A DNA stretch of 64,000 bases. Source: Bacteroidaceae bacterium (GTDB lineage: Bacteria; Bacteroidota; Bacteroidia; Bacteroidales; Bacteroidaceae). How positions within the stretch are numbered: the stretch's first letter is position 1; every line of letters begins with the position of its first letter. Location: the NCBI GenBank assembly GCA_017935785.1, contig JAGBGU010000075.1:1-64000 (forward strand), in the 5' to 3' direction. Below are positions 17,022 through 25,373 of this stretch, one piece after another. The notes beneath the pieces were generated by a model. That model did no database searches. It had not been told where the DNA came from and was given only the letters and a program-made list of their open reading frames with translations. A program made the translations under genes and the position numbers.

Positions 17022-18371
17022 ATGTTTGAGAATTTAAGTGAACGCCTTGAACGGTCTTTTAAGATATTGAAAGGTGAAGGCAAAATTACAGAAATCAATG
17101 TAGCGGAAACTCTTAAGGACGTACGGCGTGCGCTTCTGGATGCTGACGTAAACTATAAAGTGGCAAAAAACTTTACGGATACAGTCAAGCAAAAAGCTAT
17201 AGGCCAGAATGTACTGACTGCCGTTAAGCCGCAGCAGCTGATGGTAAAGATTGTTCACGACGAACTGGCTCTTCTGATGGGTGGCGAAACCACGGACATG
17301 AATCTGAAAGGTCATCCCGCTGTAATACTTATGGCCGGACTCAACGGTGCCGGTAAGACCACCATGAGCGGAAAACTGGCCAAGATGCTCAAGGAAAAGC
17401 GCCACATGAAACCGCTTCTTGCAGCATGCGATACTTTCCGTCCCGCGGCTATGGAGCAGTTGCGCGTACTGGGCGAACAGGTAAATGTGCCCGTATATTT
17501 GGAGTCAGATGCCAAAGACCCTGTTAAAGTGGCGCTGAATGCTATGCAGGAAGCACGTGCAAAAGGTCATGATGTGCTTATTGTGGATACCGCCGGACGC
17601 CAGTCAATTGATGAAGAACTGATGCAGCAGATTCAGGACATCAAAGAGGCAGTACAGCCCGATGAAATCCTTCTTGTTGTAGACGCCATGACCGGTCAGG
17701 ATGCGGTTAATACGGCTAAAGAGTTCAATGACAGGCTGGATTACACCGGAGTTGTGCTTACAAAACTCGATGGTGATACGCGTGGCGGTGCTGCACTTAG
17801 CATACGTACAGTAGTGGACAAGCCTATCAAGTTTGTCGGTATCGGAGAGAAGATGGATGCGATAGACCCCTTCCACCCCGACCGTATGGCAGACCGAATT
17901 CTTGGAATGGGTGACATCGTTTCGTTGGTAGAGCGTGCACAAGAGCAGTATGACGAAGAAGAAGCCAAACGCTTGCAACGCAAAATTCAAAAGAACCAGT
18001 TCGACTTCAATGACTTCTACAACCAGATACAGCAAATCAAAAAGATGGGTAATCTGAAAGATTTGGCAAGCATGATTCCCGGTGTGGGCAAGGCATTGAA
18101 AGATGTTGACATTGATGATGATGCATTCAAGGGCATAGAAGCTATAATCCAGAGTATGACCCCGCATGAACGCACTCATCCAGAAGTACTTAACTCCAGC
18201 CGGCGCCAGCGAATAGCAAAAGGTTCTGGAACTAACATACAGGAAGTAAACCGTCTTATCAAGCAGTTCGATCAAACACGTAAGATGATGAAGATGGTAA
18301 CAAGTCCCAGAATGGCTGATATGATGAAACGTATGCCTAAGGGTAAAATACCCGGAATGGGCGGTATGTAA
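17022..18371 (+). CDS. ffh: signal recognition particle protein Ffh (SRP54)
   Basis: 449 residues. The N-terminal helical bundle precedes the G domain: G1 GLNGAGKTT (~106), DTFRPAAMEQL, DTAGRQ (~189) and TKLDGDTRGGA. The methionine-rich M domain from ~300 carries SSRRQRIAKGSG, which binds 4.5S RNA, and ends in MMKRMPKGKIPGMGGM. It targets nascent membrane proteins to the receptor FtsY, which is also encoded in this window at 41.7 kb. Confidence 0.97.
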   Translation: MFENLSERLERSFKILKGEGKITEINVAETLKDVRRALLDADVNYKVAKNFTDTVKQKAIGQNVLTAVKPQQLMVKIVHDELALLMGGETTDMNLKGHPAVILMAGLNGAGKTTMSGKLAKMLKEKRHMKPLLAACDTFRPAAMEQLRVLGEQVNVPVYLESDAKDPVKVALNAMQEARAKGHDVLIVDTAGRQSIDEELMQQIQDIKEAVQPDEILLVVDAMTGQDAVNTAKEFNDRLDYTGVVLTKLDGDTRGGAALSIRTVVDKPIKFVGIGEKMDAIDPFHPDRMADRILGMGDIVSLVERAQEQYDEEEAKRLQRKIQKNQFDFNDFYNQIQQIKKMGNLKDLASMIPGVGKALKDVDIDDDAFKGIEAIIQSMTPHERTHPEVLNSSRRQRIAKGSGTNIQEVNRLIKQFDQTRKMMKMVTSPRMADMMKRMPKGKIPGMGGM

Positions 18372-18398
18372 TACATAACAAGACAATATAAGAAACGT

Positions 18399-19277
18399 AT
18401 GCAGTTAATTGACGGAAAGGCAACAGCAGCCGCTATCAAAGCCGAGATTAAAGAAGAAGTAGAGCGCCTGGTCTCGCTTGGTATAAGACGTCCGCATCTG
18501 GCGGCAATACTGGTAGGTCACGATGGAGGTTCTGAAACATATGTCAAAAATAAGGTGTTAGCCTGCGAAGCATGTGGCTTTGAAAGTACACTATTGCGTT
18601 TTGAGGACACTATTAGCCAGGAAGAACTCCTCATGCAGGTAAAGCGCCTTAACGAGGACGATAATGTAGATGGTTTCATCGTGCAGCTTCCGCTCCCGGC
18701 ACATATAAGCGAACAAAGTGTGATAGAAGCTATTGATTATAAAAAAGACGTAGATGGCTTCCATCCTATCAATGTTGGTCGTATGGCTATCGGACTGCCT
18801 TGTTATGTCAGTGCCACCCCTCGCGGAATCATTGAGTTGCTGAAACGTTACAATATAATTACAAGTGGTCGTAAGTGTGTGGTGTTGGGACGCAGTAATA
18901 TTGTGGGCAAACCCATGGCGCAACTGATGATGCAGAAGGAATATGGTGACAGTACCGTGACCGTATGCCACAGCCATAGCAGCAACCTGAAGGAAGAGTG
19001 CCGCCAGGCGGATATCATTATTGCTGCAATAGGACGTCCTGGTTTTGTTACGGCAGACATGGTAAAGCCGGGTGCCGTAATTATCGATGTGGGTACAACC
19101 CGCGTACCGGATGCTACACGTAAAACTGGTTTTCGGTTGAGCGGAGATGTTGACTTTGAAAACGTATCTCCAATCTGTAGTGCCATCACACCGGTTCCTG
19201 GTGGAGTAGGCCCCATGACCATTTGTATGCTTATGCTCAACACACTGGCAGCGGCAAAGCACGAATATTACAAATAA
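18399..19277 (+). CDS. folD: bifunctional methylene-THF dehydrogenase/cyclohydrolase
   Basis: 292 residues, the normal length. Signatures are the catalytic-Lys region [14 protein letters not shown], the QLPLPAHI loop, the DVDGFHPIN motif, the NADP-binding [14 protein letters not shown] and the closing [14 protein letters not shown]. It interconverts 5,10-methylene-, methenyl- and 10-formyl-THF for purine and Met-tRNA formylation. It is 27 bp after ffh on the same strand. Confidence 0.96.
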   Translation: MQLIDGKATAAAIKAEIKEEVERLVSLGIRRPHLAAILVGHDGGSETYVKNKVLACEACGFESTLLRFEDTISQEELLMQVKRLNEDDNVDGFIVQLPLPAHISEQSVIEAIDYKKDVDGFHPINVGRMAIGLPCYVSATPRGIIELLKRYNIITSGRKCVVLGRSNIVGKPMAQLMMQKEYGDSTVTVCHSHSSNLKEECRQADIIIAAIGRPGFVTADMVKPGAVIIDVGTTRVPDATRKTGFRLSGDVDFENVSPICSAITPVPGGVGPMTICMLMLNTLAAAKHEYYK

Positions 19278-19299
19278 TTCAAAAAAAGTGCTCCGATAA

Positions 19300-19331
19300 T
19301 TTGGTTGGTATGTAAAAAAGCACTACCTTTG
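19300..19331 (+). promoter_or_regulatory. Bacteroidetes-type promoter for tRNA-His
   Basis: TTTG 19300-19303, 20 bp, TACCTTTG 19324-19331. The 17 bases ending at the -7 box (AAAAAGCACTACCTTTG) are identical to those in front of rpmB. Confidence 0.75.
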
Positions 19332-19372
19332 CACTCGCAATCAAGGAAAGCTTCCTGGTTGACACTTTAGAT

Positions 19373-19447
19373 GGTGACTATAGTTCAGTCGGTTAGAGCG
19401 TCAGATTGTGGTTCTGAATGTCGTGGGTTCGAATCCCACTAGTCACC
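19373..19447 (+). tRNA. tRNA-His (GTG)
   Basis: An eight-base acceptor pairing GGTGACTA/TAGTCACC includes the extra G-1:C73 pair diagnostic of tRNA-His. The anticodon loop is TTGTGGT between TCAGA and TCTGA. The T arm has GTGGGTTCGAATCCCAC. CCA is not encoded. Confidence 0.97.
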
Positions 19448-19460
19448 CTCCCCTCCCTCC

Positions 19461-19506
19461 GAATCTCCGGTTAACGACTTTTTGTTAGCTGGAGATTCCC
19501 TCTTTT
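19461..19506 (+). terminator. terminator of tRNA-His
   Basis: GAATCTCC-GTTAAC pairs with GTTAGC-GGAGATTC around a T-rich loop and is followed by CCTCTTTT. Confidence 0.7.
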
Positions 19507-19564
19507 AAGACTCTTCTGACCTTCTAGTGTGTATATAAAATCCGCTAATCTATAATAATGAAAA

Positions 19565-19594
19565 CAAAAAAAGGATGTCTTAAAGGACATCCTC
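19565..19594 (-). terminator. terminator of tRNA-Thr
   Basis: On the minus strand AGGATGTCC and GACATCCT form a stem followed by seven T, beginning ~10 bp beyond the tRNA. Confidence 0.8.
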
Positions 19595-19603
19595 GCGTCT
19601 TTG

Positions 19604-19676
<73 letters not shown>

Positions 19677-19687
19677 AAAACCGGATG

Positions 19688-19695
19688 CAAAGATA
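19688..19695 (-). promoter_or_regulatory. putative -7 element for tRNA-Thr
   Basis: TATCTTTG on the minus strand, 11 bp upstream of the tRNA 5' end. It is divergent from the mltG promoter. Confidence 0.5.
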
Positions 19696-19734
19696 GTGCT
19701 TTTTTTATATTCGGGAAAGAAATGAATCTATTTT

Positions 19735-19766
19735 TTTGTCTACAAGGTAAGAAATATGTAATTTTG
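19735..19766 (+). promoter_or_regulatory. Bacteroidetes-type promoter for mltG
   Basis: TTTG 19735-19738, exactly 20 bp, TAATTTTG 19759-19766. It fixes the gene start downstream and excludes the longer open frame that runs back into the tRNA. Confidence 0.75.
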
Positions 19767-19805
19767 CCCTCTGTAATATTTATGTTATTCATAGGCACAG
19801 ACAAA

Positions 19806-20813
19806 ATGTTTTGTTTTCGTAATAAAAAGGTTTGGTATATAGCTTTAGCAATCTTCCTTTTGTTGGCGGGTGTGGGTGCTGTGTGTATCAGTATCGTCTG
19901 CCAAAAGCCCAATACATCGCCTAATACATTATATATATATATAGACGCCGATGACGATGAGGATTCTGTAGCGGTCAAGTTAGGACAGCCCTTTGGCTGG
20001 GATGTGCTCACTATGGGCGGATATAACGTGCTTACCGGACGGTATGCCATTCAGCCCGGAGAAAAGATTCTACCCGTATACCAGCGGCTGCGCCGCGGAC
20101 AGCAGGAGCCTGTCAGACTGGCAGTGCCCAGTGTGCGAACTATGCGCCAGCTTGGCATTTTCTTGGGTAAAAACCTCATGATGGACTCAACGGAGGTCAT
20201 CCGCCAGTTTACCGACAGCACGTTCTGTGCCTCGTACGGATATACGCTTCACACTCTGCCCGCACTGTTTATTCCCAACACCTACGAAATCTACTGGAAT
20301 ACATCGCTGCCCAACTTCATGAAACGTATGCTGCGTGAGCACGAAGCTTTCTGGAATGCCGAAAGGCAGAGACGTGCCGATTCGCTTTCGCTCACTCGCA
20401 TTGAGGTATCTACGCTGGCAAGCATTATCGACGAGGAAACGGCCAATAATGCCGAAAAGCCCATGGTGGCTGGTATGTACCTCAACCGTCTGCGTATTGG
20501 CATGCCTCTGCAAGCCGACCCGACCGTGAAGTTTGCACTTGGCAACTTCGGTGCACGCCGCATATACCACAGTTTTCTTGAAGTGGAGAGTCCGTACAAT
20601 ACGTACAAGCACAAGGGGCTTCCGCCTGGCCCCATCCGTATCCCCAGCATAATGGGCATCGATGCTGTACTTCACGGCGTGCATCACGGCTATTTGTACA
20701 TGTGTGCCAAGGAAGACTTTAGCGGAACGCACAATTTTGCACGCACATACGCTCAACATCTGGCTAACGCACGCAGGTATACCAGGGCTTTGAACGCCAG
20801 AAAGATAAAGTAG
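19806..20813 (+). CDS. mltG: endolytic murein transglycosylase MltG
   Basis: 335 residues from ATG 19806, chosen because the preceding promoter rules out the track start and because it leads straight into the membrane anchor (VWYIALAIFLLLAGVGAV). The YceG/MltG domain includes FIPNTYEIYW, the catalytic Glu in ASIIDEETANNAEKPMVAG (~208), NRLRIGMPLQADPTV, and YNTYKHKGLPPGPI. MltG cleaves nascent peptidoglycan strands at the inner membrane and sets glycan chain ends. It has its own promoter, divergent from tRNA-Thr. Confidence 0.94.
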   Translation: MFCFRNKKVWYIALAIFLLLAGVGAVCISIVCQKPNTSPNTLYIYIDADDDEDSVAVKLGQPFGWDVLTMGGYNVLTGRYAIQPGEKILPVYQRLRRGQQEPVRLAVPSVRTMRQLGIFLGKNLMMDSTEVIRQFTDSTFCASYGYTLHTLPALFIPNTYEIYWNTSLPNFMKRMLREHEAFWNAERQRRADSLSLTRIEVSTLASIIDEETANNAEKPMVAGMYLNRLRIGMPLQADPTVKFALGNFGARRIYHSFLEVESPYNTYKHKGLPPGPIRIPSIMGIDAVLHGVHHGYLYMCAKEDFSGTHNFARTYAQHLANARRYTRALNARKIK

Positions 20814-20847
20814 TGTAGCGGGGGAGAGTACAGAATTGTTTAAGCCC

Positions 20848-21564
20848 CTATTGTAATCCCATACATCCTTTGATTAGGAAGAAGATGACCGGCACAAACA
20901 GACTGGGCAGTAGATTCAGCGTACGGCAGTCCTTTATGCCAAGTATCGACAGTCCTGATGCGGAAATGAGAATGCCGCCCACAATGCTCATCTCGCAAAG
21001 CAGTTCGTTGGAAATCAGGTTGCCGAACATGCTTGCAACTGCATATATGCTGCCCTGCCATACAAAGAGAACGGGCGCAGCCAGTACCATGCCGATACCG
21101 TATGTGGCAGCCAGTACCATGGAGGTAACCAGATCCAGCGTGGCGTTGGTAAAGAGATAGGTGTGGTCGTTCATCAGCGCGCTGTTCACCGGACCCAGTA
21201 TACTGAGAGTGCCGATGCAGTAGAGCAGGATGCCTGTGCTCAGTCCTTGCGCCAGAGCGGGTCTGCTATTATCTGGCTGACCTGTATCCCCCCTTTTGAA
21301 TTTGTCTACTAATCGTTTGAAGCGTTCGTCAATTCTTAGCATGGTGCCAACCAGTCCGCCAATGCTCAGACTTACTATAAACAGTACCGGGTAAGTGCTT
21401 TGCGGCATATAGCGGCACACAGCGTTCATGCCAAGCGCCACTGCAGCAAGCCCCATGGCTGTGAACATGACATGCTGCCACTCGGGCCGAATCCGTTTCT
21501 TGAGTATGCTCCCCAGGCAAGAGCCAGCCACAATTGTGGCTACGTTGGTAATGGTTCCTAACAT
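20848..21564 (-). CDS. DUF554 family integral membrane protein
   Basis: About 238 residues from the Met at 21564. The longer reading frame upstream lies in the AT-rich promoter region. The family pattern begins MLGTITNVATIVAGSCLG, followed by MGLAAVALGMN and then several hydrophobic helices with GLSTGILLYCIGTLSILGPVNSAL and SGLSILGIKDCRTLNLLPSL. It has six or seven predicted membrane spans. Homologues (YqgA/YdfK) are putative transporters with no agreed substrate. Confidence 0.85.
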   Translation of the reverse strand: MLGTITNVATIVAGSCLGSILKKRIRPEWQHVMFTAMGLAAVALGMNAVCRYMPQSTYPVLFIVSLSIGGLVGTMLRIDERFKRLVDKFKRGDTGQPDNSRPALAQGLSTGILLYCIGTLSILGPVNSALMNDHTYLFTNATLDLVTSMVLAATYGIGMVLAAPVLFVWQGSIYAVASMFGNLISNELLCEMSIVGGILISASGLSILGIKDCRTLNLLPSLFVPVIFFLIKGCMGLQ

Positions 21565-21599
21565 AATATGTAATGGTGATATATATTGGCTTAACCATG

Positions 21600-21607
21600 C
21601 AAAGTTA
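21600..21607 (-). promoter_or_regulatory. putative -7 element for the DUF554 gene
   Basis: TAACTTTG on the minus strand, 36 bp upstream of the start. It is divergent from the DUF1080 promoter. Confidence 0.45.
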
Positions 21608-21639
21608 CAAAATATGTTACAATTATTTATATATATTAT

Positions 21640-21669
21640 TTTGGTTTTGCTGATATTTTTGTATATTTG
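21640..21669 (+). promoter_or_regulatory. putative promoter of the DUF1080 lipoprotein gene
   Basis: TTTG 21640-21643, 18 bp, TATATTTG 21662-21669, with ATG 46 bp downstream. Confidence 0.5.
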
Positions 21670-21715
21670 CATCAGAATTGAATACATATATTAACATTTA
21701 ATTTAGAAAACAGAC

Positions 21716-22594
21716 ATGAAAAAAGTTCTTTTGATGGCTTCATGCGTGGCCATGATGATGGCATCATGCACACAGAAGTGCAACTGCAATTGTGAAGCCT
21801 GCCAGAATTGTGAGAAGAAGGGTGGCGAAGCTCCCGCAGCAGCTGCCGCAGCTGTACCCGAGTATGAAATTGTTGAAAACAAGCAGGTTGACCTTTCAAC
21901 CCTGAAGCAGGATGCTGACGGATATTACATTCTCTTTGACGGTACCTCACTTGACGGATGGCGCGGATATGGACAGGATGCTGTGCCCGCAAGCTGGGAA
22001 CTGGCTGACGGTACCATCCATCTGAAGGGATCCGGAACTGGAGAAGCTCAGGCAGAAGGCGGTGGTGACCTTATCTTTGCGCACAAGTTCTGCAACTTCA
22101 CTCTGGAACTGGAATACAAGATCAGCAAGGGAGGTAACTCTGGTATCTTCTACATGGCTCAAGAGGTTAAGAGCGGTGGCGAATATCTGCCCATCTGGCA
22201 GTCAAGTTCTGAGTATCAGGTACTGGACAATGAGAACCACATCGATGCACAGCTTGGTGTTGACGGCAACCGCCAGTCTGCCTCTCTGTACGACATGATT
22301 CCTGCCAAACCCCAGAACGCCAAGCCTTTCGGCGAATGGAACAAGGTTAAGATTATGGTGTTCAAGGGCACCGTTATCCACTTCCAGAACGATGAAAAGG
22401 TTTGTGAGTACCATCTGTGGACTCCCAAGTGGAACGAAATGCTTGACAACAGCAAGTTCAACGCCACCGGTGATTTCCCCATCGCGTATGAACTGCTCAA
22501 GAACATGGGCGGAGAGAAGCGCGAAGGTTATATCGGTCTGCAGGATCATGGCGATGATGTATGGTACCGCAACGTAAGAGTAAAAGTTCAATAA
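21716..22594 (+). CDS. DUF1080 (3-keto-disaccharide hydrolase-like) lipoprotein
   Basis: 292 residues. The lipoprotein signal ends MMMASC with Cys18 as the lipidated residue. It is followed at once by a short Cys-rich tract (C22, C24, C26, C29, C32) and an Ala-rich linker. The DUF1080 jelly-roll follows from ~residue 65: YYILFDGTSLDGWRGYG, FTLELEYKISKGGNSGIFYM, YEILDNENH-like YQVLDNENHID and EGYIGLQDHGDDVWYRNV. Related proteins act on glucosides, some on 3-keto intermediates. The substrate here is unknown. It is probably attached to the outer or inner membrane facing the periplasm. Confidence 0.88.
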   Translation: MKKVLLMASCVAMMMASCTQKCNCNCEACQNCEKKGGEAPAAAAAAVPEYEIVENKQVDLSTLKQDADGYYILFDGTSLDGWRGYGQDAVPASWELADGTIHLKGSGTGEAQAEGGGDLIFAHKFCNFTLELEYKISKGGNSGIFYMAQEVKSGGEYLPIWQSSSEYQVLDNENHIDAQLGVDGNRQSASLYDMIPAKPQNAKPFGEWNKVKIMVFKGTVIHFQNDEKVCEYHLWTPKWNEMLDNSKFNATGDFPIAYELLKNMGGEKREGYIGLQDHGDDVWYRNVRVKVQ

Positions 22595-22617
22595 CATCAT
22601 TTATAAATTGATTACAC

Positions 22618-22718
22618 AATTCTCACCTGCTCCTTTATTCGTGAGAATTTAATCAGAACATTCTCCGCCGTGAGGTGTAGAATGTAAGGCACAGAAACCA
22701 TTCCGGTATCTGTGCCTT
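22618..22718 (+). terminator. three consecutive hairpins after the DUF1080 gene
   Basis: Stems are AATTCTCAC/GTGAGAATT (22618-22650), ACATTCT/AGAATGT (22658-22685) and AAGGCACAGA/TCTGTGCCTT (22686-22718). The last is followed by TCTGCTTT and is the best terminator candidate. Confidence 0.6.
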
Positions 22719-22843
22719 TCTGCTTTCAGTATGCAACTACTTTAAATATAAATGTTCTGCAGTCATTTATCCACTATGCATTAACAATGTTTCAACAGTG
22801 CGTGTCTTTGCAATGCAAAATGTCCCACAAATATCCCTAAATT

Positions 22844-23044
22844 CTATAGCTTGCCCCTCAATTCCTCGATGAATTCGGCCTCAAGGTGTGTTCTATCTTG
22901 GGTGCTCATTTGGGGGAAGTTTCTCTCCATTACTATAGCAAAAGCTTCTCTGGCGTGCTTTTGCATTATTTGGGCTCCCATCTTCATTCCGCTGCGGTAA
23001 GGAGTGCTTGGGAGCAATGCTCTGTTAAAATTGCCGTCGCTCAT
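22844..23044 (-). CDS. small conserved protein of unknown function
   Basis: 66 residues, start SDGNFNRALLPSTPYRSGMK, then a helical stretch with charged residues (AREAFAIVMERNF, EAEFIEELRGK). I recall similar short proteins, opening with the same NFNRALLPSTPY word, from Bacteroides. No function is known to me. It has no signal peptide or membrane segment. A TACCTTTG box lies 33 bp upstream, and its start is divergent from the amidase gene. Confidence 0.65.
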   Translation of the reverse strand: MSDGNFNRALLPSTPYRSGMKMGAQIMQKHAREAFAIVMERNFPQMSTQDRTHLEAEFIEELRGKL

Positions 23045-23077
23045 TGTGCTCTAAACATTTTTTGATTTACAGTGTTA

Positions 23078-23085
23078 CAAAGGTA
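23078..23085 (-). promoter_or_regulatory. putative -7 element for the 66-residue protein
   Basis: TACCTTTG on the minus strand. Confidence 0.5.
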
Positions 23086-23118
23086 CGCTGATTCTGTGGA
23101 TTTATCATATTTTTTTTA

Positions 23119-23126
23119 TACTTTTG
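23119..23126 (+). promoter_or_regulatory. -7 element only 4 bp before the amidase ATG
   Basis: TACTTTTG ends 4 bases before ATG 23131, which implies a leaderless or nearly leaderless transcript if it is used. No clear -33 TTTG is present. Confidence 0.4.
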
Positions 23127-23130
23127 CATC

Positions 23131-24747
23131 ATGAAAAGCAAACTTCTGGTTCTTTTACTTTTGTTCCCTGTACTGTTGCTCGCACAGGGGAAGAGACAGC
23201 TTGTATGGGTAATAGACGCGGGACATGGCGGCAAGGACGTGGGAACCAAGGGCCGGAACATCACCGAAAAGGAGATTAACCTTAAGGTGGCGCAGGAGGT
23301 GGTGCGCCTTATCCGTCAGCACAAGCCCGGCATTAAGGTGATAACCACACGTAACAGCGACAAGTTTGTATCCCTGGCCGAACGGTGCCGTATAGCAAAT
23401 AGCGCCAGGGCAGATCTCTTCCTGAGCATCCACGTGAACTATGCCAGAAAAAGAAGTCTGCGCGGTACGGAAACATTCTATGCAGGCCGAGCCCGCACAT
23501 CAAAAGGAAGTGCCAATGCCAGCAAGAGCGAGCTGCTTGCCAGACTGCTGCAGAACAGCTATGCTGCATCAGGCAGACCCACCTACCGTGGAGTAAGAAC
23601 CAACCGTATGTACGTTACCGCCAACACTAACATGCCCGCTGCGCTAACTGAAATAGCCTTCATCAGTAATACATCGGACGCAGCATACATTACTACTGAC
23701 AAGGGCATGAAGGAAACCGCAAGGATGATTTTCAACGGACTGATGGAATACTATACTGCCACTCAGACCAAGACGCACACTAAGGCACTCAATACACTGA
23801 GACGTACACGCGACCACAAGAGCGGTGTGAAGAATGCCACGCGCATTTCCGTCAAGGCTACAGGCGGAAAGGCTGCCGCCACAGATCTTGTTGAACTTCA
23901 ACCTGAAGAGGAGAAAACTCCTGTAGTTGCAGAGGAAAAGGAAACCAAAGCCGTTAAGGAGCCACAGTCTGAAGAACAACCTGACGAACAGGTCGCTTCC
24001 GTCGCATTGCCCGTGTTCAGCATACAGCTGTTCAGCTGCGACAGGGAACTGAAGCAGACAGATAAACGTCTGAAAGGACTCACGCCTGTAACCTTCCAAA
24101 AGGACGGTAAGATGTATAAGTGTCTCTATGCCGGCACCACTGACTATCAGCAGGTAAAAACCCGTCTGAAGACTGTTCGCCAGAAGTTCAGCGACGCCTT
24201 TATTGTGGCATATCTGGGCGAAAAATGCATCTCCACCGCAGAGGCTTTGAAACTTGTCAACAAGGCAACTCCTGCCAAAACAACCCCTAAGACAGCAACG
24301 AAGACAACTGCCAAGCCAGCTACCAAAACACCCTCAAAAACAAAGGTGGCAACAAAGCCTAAGCCAACAGGGGCGGCAACCAGCAAGTCCAAGACTGCAA
24401 CCAAGCCCAAGACTGCAACCAAGCCCAAGGCAGCAACTAACCCCAAGGCAGCAACTAAGTCTAAGGCAGCAACTAAGTCTAAGACAGCAACTAAGTCTAA
24501 GACAGCAACTAAGTCCAAGACTGCAACAAAACCCAAGACTGCAACGAGGACTACGAGCAAGGCAAAAACCTCTGCTAAGCCCAAGACAACCAGCAAAAAT
24601 AGCAAAGCCAGAGTTTCTAGTAAATCTAGTACTTCTAGTAAGTCCAGTACCTCTAGAAAAACTAACACTTCTAAGAAAACTAGTACCTCCAGCAAATCAA
24701 AAACATCCGGTAATTCTGGCAAAACCAAAACAAATGCTCAGCGTTAA
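23131..24747 (+). CDS. N-acetylmuramoyl-L-alanine amidase with SPOR domain and Lys/Ala/Thr-rich tail
   Basis: 538 residues. Signal peptide KLLVLLLLFPVLLLAQG. The Amidase_3 domain (~24-215) carries the zinc ligands: His in IDAGHGGKD, Glu in GRNITEKEINL, His in LFLSIHVNYA, and the catalytic Glu in PAALTEIAFISN. A SPOR-like domain lies at ~290-370 (FSIQLFSCDRELKQ, then YKCLYAG, and FSDAFIVAYLGE), which in this family binds denuded glycan at division sites. The last ~165 residues are low-complexity K-T-A-T and K-S-T-S repeats encoded by imperfect 15-18-bp DNA repeats (about 24380-24540), resembling histone H1 tails. The enzyme cleaves stem peptides for cell separation. The tail is likely to hold anionic polymers, which is inference. 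Confidence 0.9.
   Translation: MKSKLLVLLLLFPVLLLAQGKRQLVWVIDAGHGGKDVGTKGRNITEKEINLKVAQEVVRLIRQHKPGIKVITTRNSDKFVSLAERCRIANSARADLFLSIHVNYARKRSLRGTETFYAGRARTSKGSANASKSELLARLLQNSYAASGRPTYRGVRTNRMYVTANTNMPAALTEIAFISNTSDAAYITTDKGMKETARMIFNGLMEYYTATQTKTHTKALNTLRRTRDHKSGVKNATRISVKATGGKAAATDLVELQPEEEKTPVVAEEKETKAVKEPQSEEQPDEQVASVALPVFSIQLFSCDRELKQTDKRLKGLTPVTFQKDGKMYKCLYAGTTDYQQVKTRLKTVRQKFSDAFIVAYLGEKCISTAEALKLVNKATPAKTTPKTATKTTAKPATKTPSKTKVATKPKPTGAATSKSKTATKPKTATKPKAATNPKAATKSKAATKSKTATKSKTATKSKTATKPKTATRTTSKAKTSAKPKTTSKNSKARVSSKSSTSSKSSTSRKTNTSKKTSTSSKSKTSGNSGKTKTNAQR
24380..24545 (+). repeat. imperfect 15/18-bp coding repeats in the amidase tail
   Basis: Units such as AAGGCAGCAACTAAGTCT and AAGACAGCAACTAAGTC recur in frame and encode K-(A/T)-A-T-K-(S/P). 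The near identity of neighbouring units suggests recent copy-number change. Confidence 0.8.
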
Positions 24748-25357
24748 GGACGTATCCATATCTTTTGGCAAGGAAAGCGTAATACGGCATTTCTCTTGTC
24801 ATATATCCCCCGCAGAACTGATATGTCTGACGGGTAAGTCGGGTTGTGGAAAGTCGTCATTGCTAAGGGCATTTATCGGTCTTACCCCCTTTAACGGCGA
24901 AATATGCGTACAGGGCATCCCTGTAAATGAACGTTCGTGCGAGAGTATCCGCCGAAATACGGCCTATCTGCCTCAAGACCTCTCCTTTCCCGGAGAGTTA
25001 GTCAGTGATATCATTAGCCAGATAAAACGACTGGGTAGGGTGGTGGCAGGAGAGAGGGCAGAGCAGGCTTTGATTAAAAATCTTGCCCTCCTGGGACTTG
25101 AGGACGATATTGTACACAAGCGTATGTCTGAGATATCGGGCGGACAGCGGCAGCGCATCATACTGGCAGCAATAGCGCTGCTCGATAAGGACCTGTGGTT
25201 GCTGGACGAACCCACCTCTGCGCTCGATTGCGCATCGCGTAACCTTGTGCTTCACTTTCTACGCATACAGCAGCAGGAGGGACGTACTATAGTTGCTGTA
25301 ACGCATGACAAAGAATTTGCAGAACAATGTTCAAGAGTGATCAATTTAGACACCTGA
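24734..25357 (+). CDS. FetA-like ABC transporter ATP-binding subunit
   Basis: About 207 residues starting at ATG 24734, overlapping the amidase stop by 14 bp. The longer open frame upstream is the amidase tail read out of phase. Walker A is LTGKSGCGKSS, the Q-loop is AYLPQDLSF, the signature is ISGGQRQRI and Walker B is LWLLDEPTSALD, followed by the switch His in VAVTHDKE. It is short, lacks extra domains, and is paired with the UPF0014 permease next door, which matches FetAB (YbbLM), linked to iron export and oxidative stress in enterobacteria. Translational coupling to the amidase is likely. Confidence 0.85.
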   Translation: MLSVKDVSISFGKESVIRHFSCHISPAELICLTGKSGCGKSSLLRAFIGLTPFNGEICVQGIPVNERSCESIRRNTAYLPQDLSFPGELVSDIISQIKRLGRVVAGERAEQALIKNLALLGLEDDIVHKRMSEISGGQRQRIILAAIALLDKDLWLLDEPTSALDCASRNLVLHFLRIQQQEGRTIVAVTHDKEFAEQCSRVINLDT

Positions 25358-25373
25358 CAAAGTACACACACCT

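Noticed and set aside
24254-24733. N-terminal extension of the ABC ATPase
   Set aside because: These codons are the amidase tail read out of frame (Gln/Arg/Pro/Ser-rich). Protein-like sequence begins at ATG 24734.
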